Positions 8,870 to 17,884 of a stretch of 64,000 nt of DNA are shown one piece after another. Each line of letters opens with the position of its first letter. Position 1 is the stretch's first letter. Source of the stretch: Candidatus Poribacteria bacterium. Its GTDB lineage: Bacteria > Poribacteria > WGA-4E > JAJDTR01. Made by a program: the position numbers and the translations under genes. Under the pieces are notes generated by a model. That model did not search any database. It had not been told where the DNA came from and saw nothing but the letters and a program-made list of their open reading frames with translations. Location: positions 36,253 through 100,252 of the forward strand of contig JAPPIK010000031.1 in the NCBI GenBank assembly GCA_028820655.1. Reading direction: 5' to 3'.

Positions 8870-11659
8870 TTACTTCCGGATCAACATCTTTCGCACGGCG
8901 GAATAGTCGCCTGCGGACAAGTGATAGAAATACACGCCGCTTGCCACACCTTCGCCGAACTCGTTGCGGCCGTCCCAGTACGCCGCCGTCCCACGATCGG
9001 CATAATACCCCGCCAACCGATGCCCCAGATTCAGCCGACGAACCATGCGACCACTGCTGTCATATATGGCCAACGTGACCTCCGCATCCTGCGCCAACTG
9101 ATAGGGAATCCACGTTTCCGGATTGAACGGGTTCGGGTAGTTGGGCAGTAACGCGGTCTCTTTAGGTGCCAGCGTTGCCAGAAGTTGCTCCAAGAAAAAG
9201 ACACCTTTGAGCGCCGTTGCATCGGTCAGGTCGAGTTCACTCGCTTGAGCCAACCACCGCGCCACGTCTGTTCTAGTAGTCGCGATCTGCAGGTCGCGAT
9301 ACCAAGCCGAAGGCGCGGCTGCCGCGTTCCCAAGCGCACCCGCTACCAACACCAAATCCAAGATGTTCACGAAACCGTCGCCATTGACATCTGCATTTAA
9401 ATCTTGTCCTGCCTCCCCGAGAACCGACGCCACCAACACAAGATCCAGAATGTTCACGATGCCATCCCCATTAACATCCCCTTTCAGCGGCGCCGGCGGC
9501 ATCTCGGTTCCGGTGGAGACCTGGATATCCGCGGTAAGCGCTGCGCCACCGTAATTCGCTATTGCCTCAGCGCCGACGGTGAATGTGAGCGTGCTGTCAG
9601 AGTCAATATTTCCGTCGAATGTGAGTTCAACCGTGACTACCGTGTCGCTCTCGCGGTCGATGTCAAACGTACCCACGCTGACACCCGAAATGCCAGATAC
9701 GGTCACTCCATCTCTAATCGTGAAAATGGAGCGCTCGAATATCCTCCCGGCAAGTGTGAGGGTGACGACGCTTCCATCTAACGTCTCCGGTGTCAGAGGA
9801 GCCTGTGTCGAGGCAGCGACCGATTCCGTCACTGCGGAGACGGGAAGCTGCGCCGAGAATGGAGGCCCGTCATACTCCGCTATCGCGCCTGCTTCCACAG
9901 ACACAGTCAGGATCCCATCCGTGTCGATGTTTCCATCGAATGTGAGTTCGACCGTGACTACCGTGTCGCTCTCGCGGTCAATTGCAAATGTATCAATGGT
10001 GACACCTGAGATCCCGGACACAGTGACAGCATTTCCGATAGTGAATCTGGAGCGCTCGAAAGTTCGGCCGTCGAGCGTGAGCGTGACGATACTTCCACCC
10101 AACGTATCCTCTGTTAACGCCGATACGGTGGAGATAGTCAACGTCGGGGCTTCATCTCCAGGTTGTTCCGGTTGTTCGGGGGTCTCTGGCTGCGCCGTCA
10201 CGTCGTCTCCAATTTCACTGATTTCCCAAGAGCCGCCTGAGACTTGGTTTGCAACGAAGTGGTAATCTTTATCATTGATGGTGGCAGAAACACTGATTGA
10301 CTCACCAAGGGCTACTTGGTTAAACACTTCGGAGAGCGGCGGGGGCAGGCCCGGGATGTTCCAGCTCGCGTTACCGTTATCAAGCACAGAGAACACGGCG
10401 TCGGTGCCGGGGTACGTGCAACTCTCGCCGGGCGCGAGCAGATCGCCAACTTGACAGGTTCCCTCTTCACCGATGACATCTATATCTATGGATATATTTG
10501 GATTCGCGTTCAAGAGTGCACTAAGCGGAGATGTGTCCGCAATCGGATTTCCCTCGAGACGCAACTCTTCGAGATTCACCAAGCTGGCAAGCGGACTGAC
10601 TTCGACGATCTGATTGTCGGAGAGGTGCAGTTTCTCAAGGTTTACCAATGCCTCAAGCGGAGTAATGTCTTGAATTTGATTCCGAGAAATATTTAACTCT
10701 TTCAGCCGGTGTGCCAAGTCAGCGAGAGGGGTGAGGTTGCTAATTTTATTCCACGAAAGGTTTAATGTTTCCAGTTGGTTGAGATGTGCCAACGGAGCAA
10801 GGTCGGCAATCTGGTTGACCCCAACGTCAAGGTATGTCAGCTGCGTTAATTCTGTCAGGGGTGTGATATTGACTATTTGATTGGCGCCGAGAACCAAAAA
10901 CGTCAACTGCGTAAGACCGGCGAGAGGGCCGATGTCGCTAATCTCATTACGCCCCAAATCTAGCTCCCTTAGTTGCGACAATTCTGCGACGGGTCTAATG
11001 TCTCTAATCTCATTGCCTCCTAAATCGAGTCTGGTTAGTTGTGTCAGTCCCGCGACGGGGGTGATGTCAACGACTTTACTCGCAACATGCAACTCTCTCA
11101 GTTGCGTCAATTGGGCGAGAGGGTTAATATCGACGATGTAATTGCCGATGATTGAGTTGCCTCCAAGATCCAGACTCGTTAATTTCGTTAGTCCGGAGAG
11201 GGGAGTGACATCAACCACGTGATTGCCCCAGAGATCGATCGTAGTCAACTCCGTGAGATGTGCAAGCAGAGCGATGTCGGCGACATCTTGATTTCTTAGG
11301 TATAACCTAGTGAGTTGAGCCGCATGTTCCAACCCTGTCAGATCGGTTATGACCGGTAATCCTAAATCGTCCCCTCCTCCCTTGCCCGCCGCCAGAATCC
11401 TCAGTTCTGCTAACTCCACTTTAGGAATCTGTAGGACTTCGGCTTCCGGCATTGCTTTTAGCGCACTGAGGTTAGGCGCCTGTAAATTCTGAATAGCTAT
11501 GTCTATGCGTACCATTATAGCGAGAGTGCGGTCAGCGAATTGGACTATGGCATCGGTCTCAGCTTGACTGTGGCCGGTACATGGAAACATACATAGCGAA
11601 AAAAATACGGTCATCAGAATAATTGCGGGAACTGTTCGATGCAAAGCGTGTGTTCTCAT
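8870..11659 (-). CDS. secreted leucine-rich-repeat protein with dockerin and C-terminal sorting domain
   Basis: 929 residues. The ATG at 11659 follows AAGGAGA and opens a signal peptide (MRTHALHRTVPAIILMTVFF). A longer frame upstream was rejected. Domains in order: about a dozen internalin-type 22-residue LRRs (roughly 105-410; pattern LTxLxxLxxLxLxxNxI, e.g. TQLTRLDLGGNEIRDI); a linker rich in Pro/Glu; two tandem copies of a roughly 90-residue beta module (roughly 535-725; both contain TVSGISGV and ESDTVVTVELTFDGNID); a type I dockerin pair of Ca-binding loops (DVNGDGIVNILDLVLVASVL and DVNGDGFVNILDLVLVAGAL); and a FlgD/type IX-like sorting domain (NYPNPFNPETWIPYQL ... GVYFYHLSAGDYSAVRKMLI). 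Likely exported and surface-attached or released; the partner is unknown. Decayed copies of its C-terminus lie just upstream. Confidence 0.9.
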   Translation of the reverse strand: MRTHALHRTVPAIILMTVFFSLCMFPCTGHSQAETDAIVQFADRTLAIMVRIDIAIQNLQAPNLSALKAMPEAEVLQIPKVELAELRILAAGKGGGDDLGLPVITDLTGLEHAAQLTRLYLRNQDVADIALLAHLTELTTIDLWGNHVVDVTPLSGLTKLTSLDLGGNSIIGNYIVDINPLAQLTQLRELHVASKVVDITPVAGLTQLTRLDLGGNEIRDIRPVAELSQLRELDLGRNEISDIGPLAGLTQLTFLVLGANQIVNITPLTELTQLTYLDVGVNQIADLAPLAHLNQLETLNLSWNKISNLTPLADLAHRLKELNISRNQIQDITPLEALVNLEKLHLSDNQIVEVSPLASLVNLEELRLEGNPIADTSPLSALLNANPNISIDIDVIGEEGTCQVGDLLAPGESCTYPGTDAVFSVLDNGNASWNIPGLPPPLSEVFNQVALGESISVSATINDKDYHFVANQVSGGSWEISEIGDDVTAQPETPEQPEQPGDEAPTLTISTVSALTEDTLGGSIVTLTLDGRTFERSRFTIGNAVTVSGISGVTIDTFAIDRESDTVVTVELTFDGNIDTDGILTVSVEAGAIAEYDGPPFSAQLPVSAVTESVAASTQAPLTPETLDGSVVTLTLAGRIFERSIFTIRDGVTVSGISGVSVGTFDIDRESDTVVTVELTFDGNIDSDSTLTFTVGAEAIANYGGAALTADIQVSTGTEMPPAPLKGDVNGDGIVNILDLVLVASVLGEAGQDLNADVNGDGFVNILDLVLVAGALGNAAAAPSAWYRDLQIATTRTDVARWLAQASELDLTDATALKGVFFLEQLLATLAPKETALLPNYPNPFNPETWIPYQLAQDAEVTLAIYDSSGRMVRRLNLGHRLAGYYADRGTAAYWDGRNEFGEGVASGVYFYHLSAGDYSAVRKMLIRK

Positions 11660-11736
11660 GGAAATCTCCTTTTCATTTGGTTTTCGATAGCAACACAAAA
11701 TCAAATTGTTGGTAAGTTTCAAGAATGGCAGCAGCG

Positions 11737-12150
11737 CTATTTCAGAATAAACATTCGCCGCGCTGCGGAATAGTCGTCCGCAGACAGGTGATAGAAATAG
11801 ACGCCGCTTGCCACGCCTTCTCCAAACTCGTTGCGGCCATCCCAATACGCCGCCTTTTCTTTTTCGGCATAATATCCCGCCAACTGATGTCCTAATTCCA
11901 GCCGACGAACCATTATGCCACTGCTATCATATATGGCCAACGTAACATCTGCGTCCTCTGACAACTGATAGGGTATCCACGTTTCCGGGTTGAACGGATT
12001 CGGGTAGTTGGGCAAGAGTGTCGTCTGTTTCGGTGTCAGCGCCGCCAGTAGTTGCTTCAAGTAACGGACACCCTCCCGCGACACTGGATCGGTCAGATCG
12101 AGTGTTTGCGCTTGAGCCAACCATCGCAACACGTCCGCTCTTGTAGGAGT
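11737..12150 (-). pseudogene. C-terminal fragment of a secreted protein (sorting domain)
   Basis: Reads PTRADVLRWLAQAQTLDLTD, then a LLAALTPK segment, then NYPNPFNPETWIPYQLSEDA and the ending GVYFYHLSADDYSAARRMFI. This is the same C-terminal module as the LRR protein directly downstream. Upstream of about 12150 the frame continues only into the R1 repeat, so the N-terminal part of the original gene has been replaced or deleted. A translated product would lack a signal peptide. Confidence 0.65.
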
Positions 12151-12660
12151 GATCAGCCGAGTGGATAGCGAGGGATAAAGTGAGTGAATAGCGAACGCGA
12201 TAGAGTTCCCATGAAAATCCCTCTCCAGATCGCGATTCCCCGCCCCGGAGAAGCGGCATGTCAATAGAATGGAGAAGCCTCAATTCTTGCTCCGGACGAG
12301 GGCCATGTGTTTAGTAAATCAGTACGACAAACCGCCATGAAATTCTCGGTTCGCGCCCTCACCGCCGCCCATTCTTCCCAATCTGTGGAATCCGCGAAAC
12401 ACATGAAATCCGTGATTCAGACAACCCGTCCTCCCATCCCCTTACCCGTCTCCTCGTTTTCCCACCCTCTCCCATTCCACTCTTCCATTCTTCCTCCTTT
12501 CCAATCTTCACCTCTTATCCACCTCCTCCCCGCTCCCGCGGAGTGCCATGTCAATAGAACTGCAACGCACACAATCTTCTCTTCTCCATGCAGGAGCGAT
12601 CTCCAGTTCGCGACTCCCCGCTCCAGCGGCGCCAAAGGCGTATGGTAACATGGATTCACC
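12151..12660. repeat. intergenic repeat cluster
   Basis: Contains R1 in inverse orientation (GAGTGGATAGCGAGGGATAA, about 12158), repeated palindromic units CTCCAGATCGCGATTCCCCG (12227) and CTCCAGTTCGCGACTCCCCG (12600), each near CATGTCAATAGAA or similar text, and the unit AAATCCGTGATTCAGACAAC (12408). The stretch 12430-12530 is strongly pyrimidine-rich (CCCATCCCCTTACCCGTC type). No gene. Confidence 0.5.
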
Positions 12661-13002
12661 TCCCTCGGAAGCCCCTCAAAAATCCTCGCCGACTTCATAA
12701 TCAGATTCAAAATCCGTATAATTGCCGCCGGATCAAAGTTTCGCGGGAATGGAGCGCCCGTTCGGGTGATCAGGATGTGATTAATCACTTTCTGTCCACG
12801 CACCGGCACCCCCAATAGTTTCCCTGCATCCGAGCACCGCAGAATCTTCGTCGTGAATTGCCACAACACTGAGGAAATTTTCTCGGCGGCGCTTTGCGCC
12901 CCTAATAGCGTGTCGTCCTGATTGCTAGAGGAGACAAGGTTAGTTATGGCGTATGCGGTTTGTGCTTTCGTATTTTCGCCTATGACGAACACAGAAGATG
13001 GT
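12660..13002 (-). other. possible decayed coding sequence downstream of the lipoprotein gene
   Basis: An open minus-strand frame reads AITNLVSSSNQDDTLLGAQS, then VLWQFTTKILRCSDAG, then GVPVRGQKVINHILITRTGA and ILNLIMKSARIFEGLP before running into repeat DNA (LAPLERG). Codon use looks coding, but there is no good start: the frame continues backwards into the neighbouring gene in another frame, and a GTG near 12990 would be the only candidate. I do not recognise the protein. It may be a remnant. Confidence 0.3.
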
Positions 13003-13647
13003 TTAATACAGGAAGTAGTTGATCTTGAATCCAAGGGAATAGACTGTCGTTTTCCCCTCAATAGAGTTATGGGGATAGACAGAACCGGCAAAAAGCTGTC
13101 CTAAGAAATCTTCCCAACCGCCAATATCGTCATGGTCAATGCGATGCGTACCATAACTGAAATCTCCCTTGACAGTCCAGTTTCTTTTGAACTCATATCC
13201 AACGCCGACACTCACACCGTCGCCGGTAGCATCGGAGTTGGGAAACTCAACTGGCAACCGATTTGTTTTATTTGTTGACAACCCATTGTAAACTACATCA
13301 AAAAACAGGGAAGGTGCTGTCTTTTTTTGAAAGACTGTGATCCCGGGGCCGAATGTACCAAGTTTACTTATTTGTGATGACAGCGAAACGAGGAATTGTT
13401 CGCTAAGTCCCCAGCCGATTTTCAAATTGCCTGCTGGGGATACCGCAGTGGCGATTGTATCATGATGATCTATCACTACGCGTGACAGACTATTTTCGTG
13501 TCTACGAAGTGTCCACTCCTCATCGGAAACAACCGGCGCGGCACCCACACCAAGTTCAATGAAGGGACCCCGACGACCGCTACAGCCAATTATCATTTGT
13601 GTTGAGAGCAACATCGCCATCAACACGCAGATGTTAGTCTTCATCAT
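13003..13647 (-). CDS. putative outer-membrane beta-barrel lipoprotein
   Basis: 214 residues. Strong SD (GGGGGAAG) before the ATG. A lipoprotein signal peptide with lipobox MIIGC (Cys22) is visible. The mature part alternates hydrophobic and polar residues: GPFIELGVGAAPVV, GNLKIGWGLSEQFLVSLSSQ, SLFFDVVYNG, GVSVGVGYEFKRNWTVKGDF, and ends in VYSLGFKINYFLY, an aromatic-terminated final strand typical of small outer-membrane barrels. Likely an eight-stranded-type barrel by inference; specific function unknown. It stands alone between repeat-rich stretches. Confidence 0.65.
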   Translation of the reverse strand: MMKTNICVLMAMLLSTQMIIGCSGRRGPFIELGVGAAPVVSDEEWTLRRHENSLSRVVIDHHDTIATAVSPAGNLKIGWGLSEQFLVSLSSQISKLGTFGPGITVFQKKTAPSLFFDVVYNGLSTNKTNRLPVEFPNSDATGDGVSVGVGYEFKRNWTVKGDFSYGTHRIDHDDIGGWEDFLGQLFAGSVYPHNSIEGKTTVYSLGFKINYFLY

Positions 13648-13742
13648 AAACTCTTCCCCCTGAATTAAGCCCGATTATGTGGCACTTGTAATCCGATTTT
13701 GAGGGTGAGGCGTGATGCAATGTCCCAACCGCGCATAAAACA

Positions 13743-13815
13743 TTAATTTACAACCAGCATCTTTCGCGCCGCGGAATCGTCGCAAGCGCAAAGGTGATAG
13801 AAACAGACGGCACTC
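13743..13815 (-). pseudogene. tiny remnant of a C-terminal sorting domain
   Basis: Minus-strand reading SAVCFYHLCACDDSAARKML followed by VVN and a stop matches the last two dozen residues of the secreted-protein C-terminus (GVYFYHLSAGDYSAVRKMLI). This is the third copy of that terminus within about 5 kb. Nothing of the rest of the gene remains. Confidence 0.55.
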
Positions 13816-14125
13816 ACCATCTGTGTGCCTGGTATTACTTCTTGAGATCTTACATTGCTGGGCCGCTCTGCCCAAAAGCCAAGTTTTATGAGAATACAAA
13901 AGGGTTATTCGTAAGCGAGTTCACGAACGACAGGACCGTGTATTATCGTAGTGGGAGGGCGCATGAGATATCCTATCCGAGGCGGGATTTCCGAATCCAA
14001 CGGCTTAACCACCGCGTTTCATGCGCCGCCAGATATAGATGGCGGAATCCGTTTCAAGGTCAAACCGAAAAACTCTGCCGATGTTAACGGCGAAGGAATC
14101 GTGACGCGTCGCACAGCCGACTCAT
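13816..14125. other. gap with a weak dockerin-like fragment
   Basis: A plus-strand frame (13951-14151) includes NSADVNGEGIVTRR, reminiscent of a dockerin calcium loop (ADVNGDGIV). It has no signal peptide and no second loop, and it overlaps the end of the PhyH gene, so I treat it as debris at best. Confidence 0.25.
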
Positions 14126-14932
14126 CTACTGCAAATCCTGCAAATGGCTGACGTCTCCCGTGTTTCCGAATCCTAGATCAATCGCTCCCTGCAGCATCCT
14201 TCGGCGCCGCGGTCCCGCCGTAGAGATTAGGCGCTCGCTGTAAAATCGTCCCCATCCTCGGGTCTCGCCGGCAAGGAAGCCAACCAGCCAATCAAGATGT
14301 TCTTGACTCTTTTCGGCGCTTGTATTTTGTACACAGTTGATGTGGATGGCGCGCCGCCCCGGCGTATCACTCAGCGACGAGTGAAATGTCTTGTGATTCA
14401 TGAAGAGGATATCGCCCGGCTCGTTGACTAGCGGATACCGCCCCGGGATGTCCTCGGGTTTGACGCCTATATCGTTCATGTGCCGCGCCAAGGATTCCTG
14501 ATACTCTTTGAAGTGGCTCCCCGGAATCACGTTAAGGCACCCGTCTTCGGGACCGAGCGGGTCCAAATACATCGCCGCTCTCATACTGAAGAACCCCTCC
14601 GGACCGCAGGCATCATGATGCCACGCGCTGCCTCCGGTGTGCAGAATTCCCTCGCTGACTGTCAGGATGAAGTCCTCACCCATCAAGGTTGAAAAAACAT
14701 CCAGAATTCGCTCGTTATCCAACAAGGGATAGAACGTATCGGGATCGTAGTCGAAGAAGGGGACAACCTGTTGCCTCGGCTCCCCGCTTACCGGTGCCGG
14801 AGCGCCCCCTCGCGCCCGTTCCATCGCGCTGTCGAAAGCCGAGGAAAGTTTGTCAACCTCTGCCGGTGAAAAGAACCCCTTATACTGGACAAAACCCAAC
14901 GTTTCAAAGTGACGAATCTCTTCCCGTGTCAT
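14126..14932 (-). CDS. phytanoyl-CoA dioxygenase (PhyH) family protein
   Basis: 268 residues, start supported by AAGGAAG upstream. Fe(II)/2-oxoglutarate dioxygenase: the metal-binding HxD is H105-H106-D107 in GGSAWHHDACG, and the distal His with its 2-oxoglutarate-binding Arg are likely H184 (KTFHSS) and R193/R194. Between them lie GCLNVIPGSHFKEYQ and EPGDILFMNH, both usual in the family. It hydroxylates a small molecule of unknown identity in the cytoplasm. It leads a minus-strand stretch with an oxidoreductase and an epimerase, though about 200 bp containing a repeat separate it from them, so a common operon is doubtful. Confidence 0.88.
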   Translation of the reverse strand: MTREEIRHFETLGFVQYKGFFSPAEVDKLSSAFDSAMERARGGAPAPVSGEPRQQVVPFFDYDPDTFYPLLDNERILDVFSTLMGEDFILTVSEGILHTGGSAWHHDACGPEGFFSMRAAMYLDPLGPEDGCLNVIPGSHFKEYQESLARHMNDIGVKPEDIPGRYPLVNEPGDILFMNHKTFHSSLSDTPGRRAIHINCVQNTSAEKSQEHLDWLVGFLAGETRGWGRFYSERLISTAGPRRRRMLQGAIDLGFGNTGDVSHLQDLQ

Positions 14933-14956
14933 AAATTTTCACTTCCTTGTACAAGT

Positions 14957-15095
14957 TGATTTAGCTCGACTTCGGACAAAATATAACATTGAACCGCCAT
15001 TCGTAGGGTGCGCACTGCGCACCAGCCTTTGTAAGCGCTGGCGGCCCGAAAGGTGTATGATAACGCCTAGCCACCCCCACACCAAGACCCTTGAC
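14957..15095. repeat. partial copy of family S element
   Basis: From TTAGCTCGACTTCGG through GTAGGGTGCGCACTGCGCAC and CAGCCTTTGTAAGCGCTGGC to AAGGTGTATGATAACGCC, the sequence matches 33238-33375, the left part of the complete family S element. The right inverted end is missing. Confidence 0.5.
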
Positions 15096-15132
15096 CCAAA
15101 ATGACAGTGGCACTTACTGTTCAAATGGGTAC

Positions 15133-16329
15133 TTAACGTCGCCGACTGTATCGGCTATCCCACCTCCTCCCTTCCAACGACCACGGCGACGATTGATGAA
15201 GTTGTGAAAATAAATCCTTTTTATTTGGAGTTGCCTTTAATGGCAGCTTCACGGTTGCTCCACGAATCACGGAAAGATATGCGGCGTTGACGATTTCAAC
15301 AACTGCTCTGCCTTCCACGCCGCTAGGTTGAGGTTCCTTATCGTCAATAATACATTCGCAGAAGTGTTCCAGGGCGCGCAGATACTGCCAATCTTCCCGG
15401 ATTCTCTGGCTGGGATGCCACGGGGCATCAAGCGTGAGATCCGTCGCCGTGCGACTGTTCTCGTATAGCGTCATCAACGCCGGTTCCAACGTCGAGGTGC
15501 TGTGAGACAACCATCGCATGACGAGTGTGCCGCGCGTGCCGAAGATTTCGTAGCTCTCCTCGCCGGTTGCGTGCGTGAGTCCGGTGACGTGCAGTGTGCT
15601 CATCGCGCCGTTTTTGTGTCTCAGCACTACGCAACCCACATCTTCCGTCGGATGATGTTCCGGCGCGGCAATCATCGCGTGTGCGGTCACCTCGGACACG
15701 TCGCCCAACCACCAGCGGCACACGTCAAACGGGTGCGAACCGTCCTCCTGAATCATGCCCCCGCCGGATTCGGCGGTCATCCGAAATTCCTCGCCGCTAG
15801 GACCCCTGACTTTGACATTGTCCCATCGCGCCCTTACTTCAAAAATTTCCCCTAGCCGCCCCTCCTCTATCAATTCCTTCACTCGCTGAAACGACCAGTT
15901 GAACCTTTTCATGAACACGGTCATCAGCTTCACGCCGCCAGCATAGCAAGCGCTAAGCATTTCGTCCGCTCCCTCTAACGTAGGCGCCATAGGTTTCTCG
16001 CAAAAGATGTGCTTTCCCGCCCTTGCTGCCGCAATAACCGGTGCCAGATGATGCTGCGGCGGCGTGAGCACCATCACCGCGTCCACATTCTCATCACTTA
16101 TGATTCCCTCCAAATCCGTGTAAACACGCTTGACACCGTGGCGTTCCTGTAGGACTTTCGCTCGCTCTGCGTTTAGGTCCATGACCGCGGCGAGTTCGCC
16201 CTTCTCCATGTATTCAAACGCCGGACCGTACAGGATATCGGACGCCAACCCGCAACCGATAACACCTAGCTTGACTTTTCCCATTCGGTTAACATTAATC
16301 TCCCAATCTTGATTGTTCGGCGGCTTCAC
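15133..16329 (-). CDS. Gfo/Idh/MocA family NAD(P)-dependent oxidoreductase
   Basis: Rossmann fold at the N-terminus: KVKLGVIGCGLASDILYGPA, a variant of GxGxxA. The substrate-site motif EKPMAPTLEGAD (Glu-Lys-Pro) is intact, as is a candidate active-site DGSHPFDVCRWW. The 398-residue frame begins with GTG directly after the stop of the upstream epimerase gene; an internal ATG at 16284 (MGKVKLGVIG, 383 residues) is the more typical family start, but no clear SD decides between them. Likely oxidises or epimerises a sugar or cyclitol in the cytoplasm. The tight junction suggests co-transcription with the epimerase. Confidence 0.88.
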   Translation of the reverse strand: MKPPNNQDWEINVNRMGKVKLGVIGCGLASDILYGPAFEYMEKGELAAVMDLNAERAKVLQERHGVKRVYTDLEGIISDENVDAVMVLTPPQHHLAPVIAAARAGKHIFCEKPMAPTLEGADEMLSACYAGGVKLMTVFMKRFNWSFQRVKELIEEGRLGEIFEVRARWDNVKVRGPSGEEFRMTAESGGGMIQEDGSHPFDVCRWWLGDVSEVTAHAMIAAPEHHPTEDVGCVVLRHKNGAMSTLHVTGLTHATGEESYEIFGTRGTLVMRWLSHSTSTLEPALMTLYENSRTATDLTLDAPWHPSQRIREDWQYLRALEHFCECIIDDKEPQPSGVEGRAVVEIVNAAYLSVIRGATVKLPLKATPNKKDLFSQLHQSSPWSLEGRRWDSRYSRRR

Positions 16330-17274
16330 TTAGCCCGGAACGCAATTGTCTACGTATGCCTTTAGCCCCTGCTCCAATGTATATTCGGGTCGGTATCCAA
16401 ATTCCTCGTAAGCCGCGGAACAGTCCATTCTCAAAGCTTCGGCGGTCTTCATCGTCGAAGGCATAGGCACATCGCCGAATTTGATATCCGCCGCCGGCAG
16501 CAGCGTTTTCAACACCGCCGCCATATCTCCCAGGGTGTACGGTTCCTCCCCGCAGACGTTAAACACCCGTCTCTCCGTTTTTGGAGCGCTCAACGCGAGT
16601 GTCATTGCCCTGACGTTGTCGTCGGCATAGACCCAATGGAAGCTGGTTGACTCATGAAAGGGTATGACAACCGGATCTCCTACGGCGACCCTTTCCACGA
16701 TATCAAGAACTACCGCCGACGCGTACTCCCGCTCCAGTTCACCTGCCATCAGACGCCCTTTAACCCCGTAGTTCATCCCGAAACGCAAGCCGATGGTGTC
16801 GAGGCCGAATTCGTTATGGAAGTGATTCCCCATCACTTCATTGAGCCGCTTGAGGTGGCCATAGAGCGTCGTGGGACTGCACGGCGCATCCTCCTTAGGA
16901 CCGAGTGGGTTCACCGCGTCGGTGGTTGCATATACAACGCGTTCGACGCCCATAATCCGAGCGGCTTCAAAGATGTTGTTCGTGCCCTCACCGTTAATCT
17001 CAATCGCCAACGTCGGATTCTTGCGAATCGCGGCTTCGGGCAGGTAGGCGGCGAGGTGCATGATGTGGCTGATTTCGTGGGTCTCAATCGTCTCAAACAG
17101 TTTCACAGTGTCGCGGATGTCTCCACGGACCACTCTTATCTTATCTTTGATCTCCGCAACTCTCTCGGGCGTCGGGTTCAAATCGTATGCGACCACGTCG
17201 TGACCTTTGGCAACCAAGCCCTTGGCCAAATTTGAGCCGATGAAACCTGTACCCCCGGTAATCATGACCTTCAT
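16330..17274 (-). CDS. NAD-dependent epimerase/dehydratase (extended SDR)
   Basis: 314 residues from the ATG at 17274, which follows AAGAAGGTG; the longer frame upstream is not needed. Nucleotide-binding motif MITGGTGFIGSNLAKGL at the N-terminus, and the catalytic Tyr-x3-Lys in TTLYGHLKR. Typical extended short-chain dehydrogenase acting on nucleotide sugars or free sugars. The stop abuts the oxidoreductase gene, so the two are probably one transcript that rewrites a sugar through keto intermediates (inference). Confidence 0.87.
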   Translation of the reverse strand: MKVMITGGTGFIGSNLAKGLVAKGHDVVAYDLNPTPERVAEIKDKIRVVRGDIRDTVKLFETIETHEISHIMHLAAYLPEAAIRKNPTLAIEINGEGTNNIFEAARIMGVERVVYATTDAVNPLGPKEDAPCSPTTLYGHLKRLNEVMGNHFHNEFGLDTIGLRFGMNYGVKGRLMAGELEREYASAVVLDIVERVAVGDPVVIPFHESTSFHWVYADDNVRAMTLALSAPKTERRVFNVCGEEPYTLGDMAAVLKTLLPAADIKFGDVPMPSTMKTAEALRMDCSAAYEEFGYRPEYTLEQGLKAYVDNCVPG

Positions 17275-17823
17275 TACTTGGCACCTTCTTCGTTCTTCGG
17301 ACGATCCTACCCTCTCTGCTCCACGTCTCAACTTACACAAGCACGATTTTATGACAATTGCGAATGCCTGTCAAGCAGTCATGTTGGAAGACAGGGCAAT
17401 CACCCCGGATTCTTGATTACTCTCAGTAACACTCGACATTGCGCTCCGCTGGAGCGGTGATTGGACGCATCATGATTCTATTGACATTGCACAGGATTTA
17501 CTATCGCGCTCCCTATTCAGTCGCTTGATCCTCTGGAGTGCGAGACGTGGCAAAATATCTAACATGGAACGCTTTTTCAAAGCTAACCAGGGTGTGAAAA
17601 CCGGTGTTACCTGCCGAAAGAATTATACCGACAGGGATAATGGCGCACTCTCAATTGTCAAATAGAATCTATCTCCGAATCAACAGTCTCCTGTTTTCAA
17701 TCTTCTCTTGCTGCGTGGATCTTTCCGCAGTTGTTCTCTTGAGTAGTGCGTACTGCGCACCAGCCTTCTGTCATTCAACTTTACAATTCCGGATTTTACG
17801 TAACCATTCAACTATCACGTATT
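17275..17823. repeat. intergenic region with repeat units
   Basis: No gene. Repeat pieces: GCGCTCCGCTGGAGCGG (17440), CTATTGACATTGC then ACTATCGCGCTCCCTATTC and AGTCGCTTGATCC (17478-17532, R1), and GTGCGTACTGCGCACCAGCC (17745; family S core). Confidence 0.45.
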
Positions 17824-17852
17824 TTGACAGTCGACGCGGAAACTGATATAAT
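17824..17852 (+). promoter_or_regulatory. consensus sigma-70 promoter
   Basis: TTGACA at 17824-17829 and TATAAT at 17847-17852 with exactly 17 bp between them, both hexamers perfect. Transcription should start near 17859, about 25 bp before the ATG of the GH127-like gene. No operator-like palindrome is obvious beside it. Confidence 0.75.
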
Positions 17853-17884
17853 CTATAATTGTCTACACTAAATGATTGGCAGCC

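Noticed and set aside
9579..10265. Long plus-strand reading frame opposite the LRR gene
   Set aside because: It lies fully inside the LRR coding region, has a Ser/Thr/Val-rich composition that mirrors the opposite strand, and no SD or known motif.
11737..12264. 175-residue intact small secreted protein
   Set aside because: The first 35 residues derive from R1 repeat DNA and there is no signal peptide; it is a truncated C-terminus.
12417..13091. 224-residue minus-strand frame
   Set aside because: It starts inside another gene in a different frame and ends in pyrimidine-rich repeat DNA. Only the middle may be a remnant.
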